A stretch of DNA of 13,949 nucleotides from an uncultured Cytophagaceae bacterium. Its GTDB lineage: Bacteria; Bacteroidota; Bacteroidia; Cytophagales; Spirosomataceae. Each line of letters starts with the position of its first letter. Position 1 is the stretch's first letter. The stretch spans positions 1-13,949 of the forward strand of contig CAILUB010000238.1 of NCBI GenBank assembly GCA_903837305.1. Reading direction: 5' to 3'. This document shows positions 1 to 6,676 of this stretch, in pieces. A program made the translations under genes and the position numbers. The notes below the pieces were generated by a model. The model had not been told where the DNA came from. It was given only the letters and a program-made list of their open reading frames with translations, and made no database searches.

Positions 1-204
1 ACCATTAAAATGCGCCCAAACATGCATATTCCAAATTAATAAGGATTCGTGAGATAAACATTTTGTAATTAATCCCTTGTCATGCATTAAACCGCAAGCA
101 TGTCCGTATTTTTGATTATCTTCTTTAAAGAAGAATTCAACGTCATTCATTACAGCCTGCCATTCTGCGACTGTAACTATTTTTTTAATAAATGATGTTT
201 GCAT
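1..204 (-). CDS. Unknown protein, N-terminal 68 residues only (runs off the window)
   Basis: An open frame starts at ATG 204-202 and continues without a stop to base 1, giving 68 residues that begin MQTSFIKKIV. It starts directly after the TAA stop (207-205) of the upstream gene, with no spacer, which fits an operonic continuation of the same minus-strand block. The visible part is rich in aromatic residues, His and Cys (FFFKEDNQKYGHACGLMHD, then IWNMHVWAHFNG). No family is recognised. It has no signal peptide or membrane segment. No Shine-Dalgarno sequence lies before the ATG, as for most genes here. The gene is supported by its position and uninterrupted frame; the function is unknown. Confidence 0.7.
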   Translation of the reverse strand, partial: MQTSFIKKIVTVAEWQAVMNDVEFFFKEDNQKYGHACGLMHDKGLITKCLSHESLLIWNMHVWAHFNG

Positions 205-918
205 TTATTTAATAAATGAACTTAATTTCCTGCACTCTCTAGCTGGAATTGCGGTAAAATCATTCCAAGTTTTAGCTTCTTCATTCTTGTATGTTTCCTC
301 TTGCCACAGCTTACGAAGATAAGTCTTAAATTCGTCAAATGATTCACATCCAAGTTTATCTTTAGCTTGTTTCTTTAAAAGACCTTGGGGGGTAATATTT
401 ACAATATTAGATTCTGAGTTCTCGTATGCTGCTACTTTATTTTTTGATTTGTCAATTTCATCATCTCCAACAATATTAATTCCAAGAAAATTGCGCACGC
501 AGCGAACAAACGCACGGTTTGTTGCAATTGTTTCCAGAAACTTTGCGCAGAAGTCGTTTGTATTTTCAAGGGTGGCGTTTGCCATGTCTTCAAATACGCA
601 ATAATCTTCTTGAATCTTTGTTGGAGAGGATTCATCTAGTAATACTTTCCAAGAAATTTTACATTTAACAACAACATAATCTCTATCACATTTAACAACT
701 TCGTAAGAAACTGACTCGTATCCCCTGAGCTTTGCAAGCTCTTTAAGACCCCCTAATTTAATTAGCAGTTGATTGTCGGCTAATCCCTCTACGGAGTCAG
801 GAAGGGGCTTTCCACGCAGTTCAAACCAGTCTTTATTGGGGTAGAGATATTCTGGCTTAACCATTGCTCTCCAATTAATGGAGCCATTTTCGTTGTATTT
901 AAAATCAGTTTTATTCAT
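205..918 (-). CDS. Possible single-strand-annealing or Rad52/Erf-type recombination protein
   Basis: A 237-residue soluble protein. The start at 918 is chosen because ATGAATAA overlaps the stop of the upstream gene by 8 bases; the in-frame ATG at 963 would add 15 residues with no homology-like character. Residues 14-25 (INWRAMVKPEYL), a middle section LGGLKELAKLRGY (55-67) with alternating beta strands after it, and ATNRAFVRCVRNFLGI (132-147) recall the helix of Rad52/Erf/Sak-like annealing proteins (A-x-x-R-A-hydrophobic-R-x-hydrophobic-L-G-I). A mixed linker and a C-terminal helical region (about 180-237, SFDEFKTYLRKLW) follow. In such phage proteins the core binds ssDNA and pairs complementary strands. 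The family call is a pattern impression and could be wrong; a general phage DNA-metabolism protein is the alternative. It shares a transcript with glycosyltransferases and another possible ssDNA-binding protein at 3956-4423. Confidence 0.4.
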   Translation of the reverse strand: MNKTDFKYNENGSINWRAMVKPEYLYPNKDWFELRGKPLPDSVEGLADNQLLIKLGGLKELAKLRGYESVSYEVVKCDRDYVVVKCKISWKVLLDESSPTKIQEDYCVFEDMANATLENTNDFCAKFLETIATNRAFVRCVRNFLGINIVGDDEIDKSKNKVAAYENSESNIVNITPQGLLKKQAKDKLGCESFDEFKTYLRKLWQEETYKNEEAKTWNDFTAIPARECRKLSSFIK

Positions 919-2059
919 AGAGGTAATAATGTTCTGAATCTTTCCAGAAATCATTATCATCATAGATCACATCATTATCGCTGTCAATGCTTTTATTTAT
1001 TTTTAGATGCGCTTCGCTTGGGTATACTTTACCTTCTGATAGTAAAACTTTATTTGTTAAAAATTTTGCATTTATTTTATTGCAGTTGCTCGCTCTATCT
1101 TCAATATCATCATACTCAACAGTAAAATCAAAATATTTATTTCTAATTTGAGGTAGGTTTTTTTTATCCTTTGTGCAGATAATGAATTTAACTTTTGTAT
1201 TTTTTAATTGATAAAAATATTCAGCTGGAATATCTTCATCAGTTAACTTAAAAAATATAGTATTTATATTTGCCGAAAATTGACGTACCAGATTTAATGG
1301 TAGCATCTTATTGGATATAATTGTGGATTTATAATTTGCGCACCAATATGCAATTTTCTGATCGTCAAAATGCAAATCAGCTCTAATGTAAATATTTTTA
1401 TCTTTTTGATCTGATAATTCAGCTACAAAATTAGGAACAACTTCTGTAAGTTCAATATGATAATTGCTTCCTATATTCAATGTTTTAAAATTTAATTTTA
1501 TTTCTATTCCCAATAGGCTAAAAATTGAATCTGCAATTGTTTCTGGCTTGATTGTTCTTATGGTTTTTGGATTTTCTTCATATGAATATGAGGGTTTATT
1601 GCCCTTTTTGTCTGATTCTAATAAAATAATTTTTTCTTTAGAACTCCAATATGGATAAGCATTATTAGCCATGATGTGTGAATATAATGCAACGATTGGG
1701 ATATCATACATGCTTGCCATATGCACTGGCAGACTGTCAATGCCCAAATGCAATTTAGAATTTTTAATTACGTATGCGGATTGTCTATATGACAAATTTA
1801 ATAATAATTTATCTACATTTTTTAAAACTGGATCTGCTGGTCCTCCAATTTGGTATATTTTATATCCAAGATTATTTAAGATAGGTTTGATTAAATTAAT
1901 TACTTGTGGAAAATATTCGTAATTTTTTGAATCAATTTTATTGTCAGTATGAATCGTTATATACTTTTCGTCTAAAATTGGATAAAAGTGATCATTTAAA
2001 ACTGGCGTTCCAATTTTAACGCCTAGTGATTTTGCGTATTCTTCTATTAAGTGTGACAT
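911..2059 (-). CDS. GT9-like glycosyltransferase, C-terminal half plus an extra C-terminal domain
   Basis: 382 residues. Residues 1-185 look like only the second half of a GT9 (heptosyltransferase-type) enzyme. They hold SHLIEEYAKSLGV (2-14), a strand-helix unit with YQIGGP (69-74), and the sugar-nucleotide-site signature LHLGIDSLPVHMAS (103-116), followed by IPIVALYS (120-127). The first Rossmann half, expected before residue 1, is at the end of the upstream gene (2061-3956), one base away (TAA-C-ATG). Residues about 190-382 form a separate alpha/beta domain with EVVPNF (about 207-212) and YIRADLHF; I have no firm name for it. The tail is acidic (SDNDVIYDDNDF). The two proteins may assemble into one active transferase, or the break may be an error or frameshift. 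The acceptor is unknown; virion fibres or host glycans are candidates. Confidence 0.65.
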   Translation of the reverse strand: MSHLIEEYAKSLGVKIGTPVLNDHFYPILDEKYITIHTDNKIDSKNYEYFPQVINLIKPILNNLGYKIYQIGGPADPVLKNVDKLLLNLSYRQSAYVIKNSKLHLGIDSLPVHMASMYDIPIVALYSHIMANNAYPYWSSKEKIILLESDKKGNKPSYSYEENPKTIRTIKPETIADSIFSLLGIEIKLNFKTLNIGSNYHIELTEVVPNFVAELSDQKDKNIYIRADLHFDDQKIAYWCANYKSTIISNKMLPLNLVRQFSANINTIFFKLTDEDIPAEYFYQLKNTKVKFIICTKDKKNLPQIRNKYFDFTVEYDDIEDRASNCNKINAKFLTNKVLLSEGKVYPSEAHLKINKSIDSDNDVIYDDNDFWKDSEHYYLYE

Positions 2060-2060
2060 G

Positions 2061-3956
2061 TTATGTTAATGAAAATTGTAATCTATCTTTTCCGTTGTGT
2101 TGATAAGCAAAAAATTTCTGCGTTGTTGCGTGTGGCAAAAACGCAATTTCAAAAAATCCTTTATGAGAAGCTCTACCTTCTAACGCTAGAAGATTTTCAC
2201 AAACAGGACTAAAAGGCAGTACTTTGTGAACCGCTTTGTTGTCAGAAATTAAATCCGCAAACTTTGGATCTGTAAATAAATATATATTATATTCTGGATA
2301 CAATGTTTTTAAATTTTCCATTAACGCATTAACCATTAATACATCTCCTCCAGATTGCGGGATAACAACCGCAATTCTTTTTCCTTCATCGTCTTTATCT
2401 AACAATTCAGATAAATCAATTGATTTTGGTTTATTTAATTTATTTATTGCGTTATTAACAATGTGTTTATGGATTTCTTCTTTTGAAGCTCCGTTTTTTA
2501 AATGATTACAGAATTCAATGCATTCTGTATGATTTTTATCTATATTTTGTTTTAAAATATTTTTATACAAATCTACAATAAAATCTTCATTGTTTTCTAT
2601 TTGAGGTAATGGATAATTTGGATTTGGATCTTCAGATTTTGTAGAGAAATCGTAATCTATATCTGGCATCCCATCAAAAATATCTTCTAATTGCTTGCCT
2701 ATAACTTGTATTGAAAAATTATCAATTACCCATTGTCTTGCTTTTTCTCCAATTTTTTTAATTTTATCTGGATGAGTAAAAAATACTTCAGTTAATTTTT
2801 CACAAATACTTTCTGGTAAGGTTGAAGCTTTTATGAATTGAGTACCTGGCTCTCTATACTCAACCCAATCTAAAGATAAACCTCCGCTTTCAGATGTGCA
2901 GGAGTCCTCTCCACACGAATAGTTTGTAACTAAAGTTATCAATTCTGTTAATTTAGCCTCTTGAATTGGAATTTCCTGTCCACCGCTTGTAAATGGATGA
3001 CAATATACATCCATTAAATTATAAATCTCATTTAATTGAGAATCGGAAACTCCAGCTGAAACGTTTGTGGTGTTTTGACTATTATTAGTCCCGCAGTATT
3101 TACATGCCACCCCTTGTTTCGTAAAAGGTTTGACTTCGTAATTGTTACAAGCGGAACAAAAATATGTTGTGTATATTAATTCTTTTGGAATATCTTTTTC
3201 CCTTAGTAGTCTTGGAATATCCCAACCTTCGGACCAGTGCGTATGAAGCAATAGCTTCGCATTAGCCTTTGGATTTCTTATTCTAAAAGAATTAAATCCA
3301 TCTAGTAAGTTTGGAACTGATTTTCTTAATTGATTTCTAAAAACAAATCCAACAACAAAAGAATCTGATAAATTAAATTTTTCTTTTAGGGATGTTCTTT
3401 GCGAATTTTCGAGCTTAAAAAACTTAGAAACATCTAAAGACCCCCTAAGTGTTTTAACATTACTGTATCCCATTCCATTCAGAGCCCTCTCAGCAAATGA
3501 AGCCCATACATAATAATTTTTAATTTTGGGCGCTGCATTTATCGCATCGGGTAGAATTGGTAAACTATCTAATGTAGTCCAAACCATAGAGTTGATTTTA
3601 TTCCACCAAGGCTTATCCCAATAGCCGTTCATTCCCCAAATATCTTCAACGCCAACATAAATATCTGGTTTAACCAAAGAAATTAATTCATCAATCATTC
3701 CAGCTCCATATCCCAAGCTCTTCTCTATGTTTGGATCTTCGCTTTTTAATTGTTCTAATTTTTGTTGAGTCGGTAGGGTTCCGTAACATTTCCAAGGTTG
3801 TCTCTTTGTCTCTGGACTTTCAAAAGGCATTCCGTTTGCCGCTTCAATGATCTCATACTTTCCAGTAGAAAATAAATATTGAAGAATATTTTTTGTGTTT
3901 TTACCAAATCCAGTAAACGCTCTAGAGAAGTTAGAGTGGAATAGAATTTTTTTCAT
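2061..3956 (-). CDS. Multidomain glycosyltransferase: GT4 with zinc ribbon, DUF4214-like segment, GT9 N-terminal half
   Basis: 631 residues. Residues 1-430 resemble a GT-B family 4 transferase: an N-terminal HSNFSRAFTGFGKNTKNIL nucleotide-fold start, VVGFVFRNQLRKSVPNLLDGF (201-221) at the usual start of the second domain, and SGGQEIPIQEA (324-334) at the E-x7-E site, where the first Glu is Gly and the second remains. A zinc ribbon is inserted in the second domain (C267-x2-C270, C285-x2-C288). Residues 457-504 (DFIVDLYKNIL, then NGASKEEIHKHIV) resemble DUF4214. Residues 526-631 start a GT9 fold: RIAVVIPQSGGDVLMVNAL with D538, then YPEYNIYLFTDPKFADL. The GT9 half stops at the gene end and seems to continue in 911-2059. 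Its ATG overlaps the previous stop as TAATG, so translation is probably coupled. It probably transfers sugars from nucleotide-sugar donors in the host cytoplasm; donor and acceptor are not deducible. Confidence 0.7.
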   Translation of the reverse strand: MKKILFHSNFSRAFTGFGKNTKNILQYLFSTGKYEIIEAANGMPFESPETKRQPWKCYGTLPTQQKLEQLKSEDPNIEKSLGYGAGMIDELISLVKPDIYVGVEDIWGMNGYWDKPWWNKINSMVWTTLDSLPILPDAINAAPKIKNYYVWASFAERALNGMGYSNVKTLRGSLDVSKFFKLENSQRTSLKEKFNLSDSFVVGFVFRNQLRKSVPNLLDGFNSFRIRNPKANAKLLLHTHWSEGWDIPRLLREKDIPKELIYTTYFCSACNNYEVKPFTKQGVACKYCGTNNSQNTTNVSAGVSDSQLNEIYNLMDVYCHPFTSGGQEIPIQEAKLTELITLVTNYSCGEDSCTSESGGLSLDWVEYREPGTQFIKASTLPESICEKLTEVFFTHPDKIKKIGEKARQWVIDNFSIQVIGKQLEDIFDGMPDIDYDFSTKSEDPNPNYPLPQIENNEDFIVDLYKNILKQNIDKNHTECIEFCNHLKNGASKEEIHKHIVNNAINKLNKPKSIDLSELLDKDDEGKRIAVVIPQSGGDVLMVNALMENLKTLYPEYNIYLFTDPKFADLISDNKAVHKVLPFSPVCENLLALEGRASHKGFFEIAFLPHATTQKFFAYQHNGKDRLQFSLT

Positions 3957-4423
3957 TATTCAGATTTTAAAATAGATCTTTCGGAGAAAATTTGAACTAA
4001 CGTGAATTTTAGAAACTCAGATAAGGTCTCAGCTTCACCCAACTCAATTCCAATTCCAAACTTTTGATTTCCGTTTCTAGAGATTGAAAAAGAAAATGCT
4101 TTAGCTCCATTTTGTTTTGTGTATGGTTTAAATGAAATCTGAGTCTTGTTTTCGTCAAACGTATGAAAAGCTGAGAATTCTGTATATTGACGGATTGCAT
4201 ATAGCAAACCACCAATTTCATTTTCATTTAGTTTGATATTGATATTTTTTTCTGGATTTTTTGCATTGTCTGAAAACGATCCAGTTTTTGTATTTTCATT
4301 CCAAGACGATTGTTGAATAGCGCTTACGTATAGTGTTTTTTCTTTTCCTTTTGTTTCTCCAATTTTAAATTGGAATGCGCATCCAGTTACCTTCGCGTTT
4401 GGCTTGTATAGACTAAATTTCAT
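3956..4423 (-). CDS. Possible ssDNA-binding protein of Whirly/PC4-like shape
   Basis: 155 residues, first gene of the minus-strand block, divergent from 4478. The protein is nearly all short beta strands with few acids early on: MKFSLYKPNAKVTGCAFQFKIG (1-22), LYVSAIQQSSWN, NIKLNENEIGGLLYAIRQY (helix about 66-80), TQISFKPY, FSFSISRNGNQKFGIGIEL, and a final helix EAETLSEFLKFTLVQIF (about 130-146). A pattern of several antiparallel strands, a conserved aromatic surface and a closing helix is what phage PC4/Whirly-type ssDNA- or RNA-binding proteins look like. I infer this from pattern only. No catalytic motif or membrane segment is seen. Its place ahead of glycosyltransferases and a possible annealing protein is odd for a structural role. 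The gene itself is well supported by length, composition and the TAATG overlap with the next gene. Confidence 0.45.
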   Translation of the reverse strand: MKFSLYKPNAKVTGCAFQFKIGETKGKEKTLYVSAIQQSSWNENTKTGSFSDNAKNPEKNINIKLNENEIGGLLYAIRQYTEFSAFHTFDENKTQISFKPYTKQNGAKAFSFSISRNGNQKFGIGIELGEAETLSEFLKFTLVQIFSERSILKSE

Positions 4424-4477
4424 ATCAGATTATAATAATTTAAGTGTACCTTTCCATAAAAGTGTAAAATTTTAAAT
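4424..4477. promoter_or_regulatory. Divergent promoter region between the minus and plus blocks
   Basis: The 54 bases separate two divergently read blocks and so should hold promoters for both. TATAAT occurs on the plus strand at 4431-4436 and on the minus strand at 4434-4429, only 5 bases upstream of the minus start at 4423, suggesting a leaderless or very short leader transcript. Two direct copies of AAGTGTA lie at 4442-4448 and 4460-4466, 18 bases apart; the second is part of GTGTAAAA, 8 bases before the plus start at 4478. No convincing -35 box was seen, so a phage- or host-specific promoter type is possible. All of this is inference from sequence. Confidence 0.45.
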
Positions 4478-4726
4478 ATGAGTAATGATTTTTATAAAGT
4501 TGGAAGATTATATAATTTGACATCTGCTACTACAGTGTCGATTACTGGAGCGAGTTTAATACATGCTATATATAATGGAGCGAATGCAGCTCTCACTATA
4601 ACTGTAGATAATACTTATCCAATTCACGTTCCTGTTGATGGATTTGTTTCTTTTCCAGCTCCCATACCATTCTCTGGAGTAAAGACTACATCTAGTACCG
4701 CAACTGGTATTATTTTATATACTTAA
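4478..4726 (+). CDS. Small phage virion-type protein, unknown
   Basis: 82 residues, first gene of the plus-strand block. It reads as a small all-beta domain: VGRLYNLTSATTVSITGASLIHAIY, then NAALTITVDNTYPIHVPVDGFVSFPAPIPFSGVKTTSS and a final GIILYT. Ser, Thr and Gly are common and Cys is absent. There is no signal peptide or transmembrane helix. Similar short beta proteins are common beside phage neck, tail and fibre genes, but I do not recognise this one. The next gene starts three bases after its stop, so both are read from one message. No Shine-Dalgarno is present; the leader is AT-rich with GTGTAAAA 8 bases upstream. Confidence 0.65.
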   Translation: MSNDFYKVGRLYNLTSATTVSITGASLIHAIYNGANAALTITVDNTYPIHVPVDGFVSFPAPIPFSGVKTTSSTATGIILYT

Positions 4727-4729
4727 TAT

Positions 4730-5206
4730 ATGCCAAATCCCGTTTTTCCATCAAATTCAGTAACTCATGGTAAAGTTAATTCTCAATTAAACTATATCTA
4801 TGATGGAAATGAGGGTGAGTGGAGACCTCTTACTCCAGCAGATTTAGCTGGAGCTGACGGTTCATCATTCGAATTTACGCCGCCAGTATCATCTGGATAT
4901 AGAAATCTCAATTTATCTGGTGAAGCGGTAGAGGTTAGCGCTGCAGCAACTAAGTTGGTTGGATTTTTTATTGATAATAACTTAAACGATGAGCCTCTTT
5001 TCATTCATTTTTCTGGGTATAACGCCTCGTCTCCAGTTTTAACTTATCCAATTTATGCTCAATCTACAGTAGATCAAAATTTTTCTTATTCAGTTGCTGG
5101 ATTTCAGGGAATTATAGCTAAAGTAACGCATGACAAGCAGGGCACTGACCCTTGGGAGGGGAATAATGGAAACGGTTTATTAGCAAATATTTATTATAGA
5201 CTATAA
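4730..5206 (+). CDS. Phage virion-associated protein, likely fibre or tail accessory
   Basis: 158 residues, beginning MPNPVFPSNSVTHGKVNSQL. Residues about 21-40 (NYIYDGNEGEWRPLTPADL) match the recurring virion phrase 'tyr-x-tyr-aa-gly-x-x-W-x-P-L-T-x-x-D-L' seen in many tail-fibre and baseplate-associated proteins. From about 50 on the protein is a beta-rich, Gly/Ser/Asn-rich domain (GYRNLNLSGEAVEVSAAATKLVGFFIDN, FIHFSGYN, TYPIYAQSTVDQNFSYSVAGFQGIIAKV) ending NGLLANIYYRL. Cys is absent. The C-terminal part could be a small receptor- or cytokine-like beta fold, but this is not diagnosable by eye. Start 4730 follows the upstream stop by three bases, and the next start (5208) follows its own stop by one base, so the three genes are tightly coupled. 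Confidence 0.6.
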   Translation: MPNPVFPSNSVTHGKVNSQLNYIYDGNEGEWRPLTPADLAGADGSSFEFTPPVSSGYRNLNLSGEAVEVSAAATKLVGFFIDNNLNDEPLFIHFSGYNASSPVLTYPIYAQSTVDQNFSYSVAGFQGIIAKVTHDKQGTDPWEGNNGNGLLANIYYRL

Positions 5207-5207
5207 A

Positions 5208-5903
5208 ATGCCTTTATTTAAAAGAACAACTTCTTCAGTATCCGCAGCTAATTCAACTGGCTTTTTGTCTATTGGATGTAAACCATCTGCATCTAAAGAG
5301 GGGCAGTTTGCATTTTCAAATTCTCCATACAATACTGGATCTAATCAATTTACATATTTAATATGCGAAACTAATACTCAAGGTGTGGGGTTCGGTGGAT
5401 TTTGTTCTACTGGGTACTTGCATTTAATTTTAAATAATAATTATTATCAACAGGCTTGGAGCGTTAAGAATGATATTATTGCAGTTGGAGAAAATGTGGA
5501 TGGAACTCATGGCGAATACTTTAATTCTCAAATAAACTCATTTGTTTTTTCAGAAGCTAATGCCGCTTTTCAATTAATTGAATCTGAGGCTCAAATTAAA
5601 AATAAGAGTCAATACGCTTTTGATGCAAATGTTTATTTAACAGAGAGCGGTCTTAGGTATGAATTTGTAGATACTGATTCTACAAAAATGAAATGGACTT
5701 CCAGAATTGAAGTTATTCAAAACATAGCGACTGGAATTCCAACTCCATTCTCATTTGCAAGTGTTCAGTCTCAAATCTCAAATGGGATCTTACCAGAAAA
5801 TGCTGTATTTAGTGAAGGTTCTAATGATGCAATAATAATTGAAGCTGGACAAGATGATGGAACATTAGATGATACAAATATAATTGAAGCTGGTATTGAT
5901 TAA
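5208..5903 (+). CDS. Phage structural protein, unknown, acidic repeat tail
   Basis: 231 residues. The N-terminal half is beta-rich and Ser/Gly/Asn-rich (SIGCKPSASKEGQFAFSNSP, YLICETNTQGVGFGGFCSTGYLHLIL). A middle section carries long strands (VFSEANAAFQLIESEAQIKN, YAFDANVYLTESGLRYEFV, KMKWTSRIEVIQNIATGI), resembling a virion jelly-roll or beta-sandwich. The extreme C-terminus is acidic and repeats IIEAG twice (about 210-214 and 225-229) in the stretch EGSNDAIIIEAGQDDG and NIIEAGID. Only three Cys are present, early in the protein. No enzyme motif is visible. It begins one base after the previous stop and is followed by 27 bases with a GTGTAAAA element before the next gene, so a secondary promoter may separate the next four genes. 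Confidence 0.55.
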   Translation: MPLFKRTTSSVSAANSTGFLSIGCKPSASKEGQFAFSNSPYNTGSNQFTYLICETNTQGVGFGGFCSTGYLHLILNNNYYQQAWSVKNDIIAVGENVDGTHGEYFNSQINSFVFSEANAAFQLIESEAQIKNKSQYAFDANVYLTESGLRYEFVDTDSTKMKWTSRIEVIQNIATGIPTPFSFASVQSQISNGILPENAVFSEGSNDAIIIEAGQDDGTLDDTNIIEAGID

Positions 5904-5909
5904 AAATAG

Positions 5910-5917
5910 GTGTAAAA
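5910..5917 (+). promoter_or_regulatory. GTGTAAAA element before the fibre genes
   Basis: The element lies in the 27-base gap before 5931 and ends 13 bases from the ATG. The same eight bases occur before 4478 and 12577, each time in one of the larger gaps and close to a start codon. It may be a phage promoter element; three sites are too few to be certain. Confidence 0.35.
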
Positions 5918-5930
5918 ACTAAAGTATTAT

Positions 5931-6674
5931 ATGCCAATCAATATCGACCATAGTAAAAGTGGAAGTGTAACGCTCCAAGCTTCAGATGCAGTTGGTAACT
6001 CAACTTTTACTTTTCCAAGTATTAATGGAGAATCTACTATTTTCGTTTCGGGATCTCCCGTTTCTTACGTTTCTGGATTGCAGAATTGTTTGGATTCAAT
6101 TAATCAAAATGTTCCATTTGATATCTACTACCCATACCATAAATCTTTAGCTCAAAGAACTGATGTAACAAGCGGAAATTGCGCTTATGGTTTTTACAGT
6201 ATAATATTTGGGAAAAATGGTCACACCGTTCAGGATTATCAAATTGCTCAAGCTATTGAATCAAGTGGTAATTGTTGCGGTTGGAATCAAAGCGTTCAGA
6301 CCATGTCTAAGGCAGTTACTCCATCTATATATAATTCAAGTAATCATGTAGCATGTTTAGCTGAGAATTATTTTCAAGGCTTAGATTATGGTGAAGCTAT
6401 ATCTTATCTTAATGGTAAAGTCGTTGCAAAAGGTGCGTCTCAATTTGCCGTTTATGATTTTTGCGCCACTATAGTCCAAACTGGAACCGCGTTTGTTTTA
6501 GCAAGTTATACTATAAATACTGGAATAGTTCAAGGAGGCAATTACACTTTTGATATTTATACTGATTCTTATTCTGGTGAATTTGAAAAATTAGTGTTTA
6601 GAGTTAGTGGTGCTGAAGGTTCTTCTCTAAATTGGTTAATGTGTTTGAATGAATTAAAAACAAGGACAAATTAA
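5931..6674 (+). CDS. Tail-fibre-like protein: N-terminal anchor, middle domain and Trp-ended beta-sandwich
   Basis: 247 residues, the first of four related genes. Residues 1-55 (INIDHSKSGSVTLQASDAVG, TFTFPSINGESTIFVSG, SYVSGLQNCLD) resemble the short virion-anchor or linker domain of many tail fibres. Residues about 85-130 contain the SIIFGKNGHTVQDYQIAQAI phrase, like the S-F-x-F-G-x-x-G-x-A-x-x-x-Y-S-H-A loops of phage and adhesin head domains, with NQSVQTMSKAVT after it. Residues about 150-247 form a beta-sandwich ending VSGAEGSSLNWLMCLNELKT (Trp235), a domain found at the end of several fibre proteins. Seven Cys give 2.8 percent. The N-terminus is clearly paralogous to that of the next gene (MSINFDHSESNSVTI). 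GTGTAAAA lies 13 bases before the ATG. The presumed role is a fibre or decoration protein; the ligand is unknown. Confidence 0.6.
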   Translation: MPINIDHSKSGSVTLQASDAVGNSTFTFPSINGESTIFVSGSPVSYVSGLQNCLDSINQNVPFDIYYPYHKSLAQRTDVTSGNCAYGFYSIIFGKNGHTVQDYQIAQAIESSGNCCGWNQSVQTMSKAVTPSIYNSSNHVACLAENYFQGLDYGEAISYLNGKVVAKGASQFAVYDFCATIVQTGTAFVLASYTINTGIVQGGNYTFDIYTDSYSGEFEKLVFRVSGAEGSSLNWLMCLNELKTRTN

Positions 6675-6676
6675 AA

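Noticed and set aside
919..963. Upstream ATG (963) extending the possible annealing protein by 15 residues
   Set aside because: The ATG at 918 overlaps the stop of the upstream gene in the usual way, and the added residues (MMIMISGK...) show no conserved character.
1464..1922. Plus-strand open frames at 1464-1658 and 1671-1922
   Set aside because: Both lie inside the well-supported minus-strand glycosyltransferase gene and their translations show no protein-like pattern.
2055..2070. Programmed frameshift joining 2061-3956 and 911-2059
   Set aside because: No slippery heptamer or obvious downstream structure was seen; a simple TAA-C-ATG restart explains the arrangement, though an error or frameshift remains possible.
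4424..4477. Classical sigma70 promoter pair
   Set aside because: TATAAT is present on both strands but no acceptable -35 box at 17 bases was found, so only a general promoter region is claimed.
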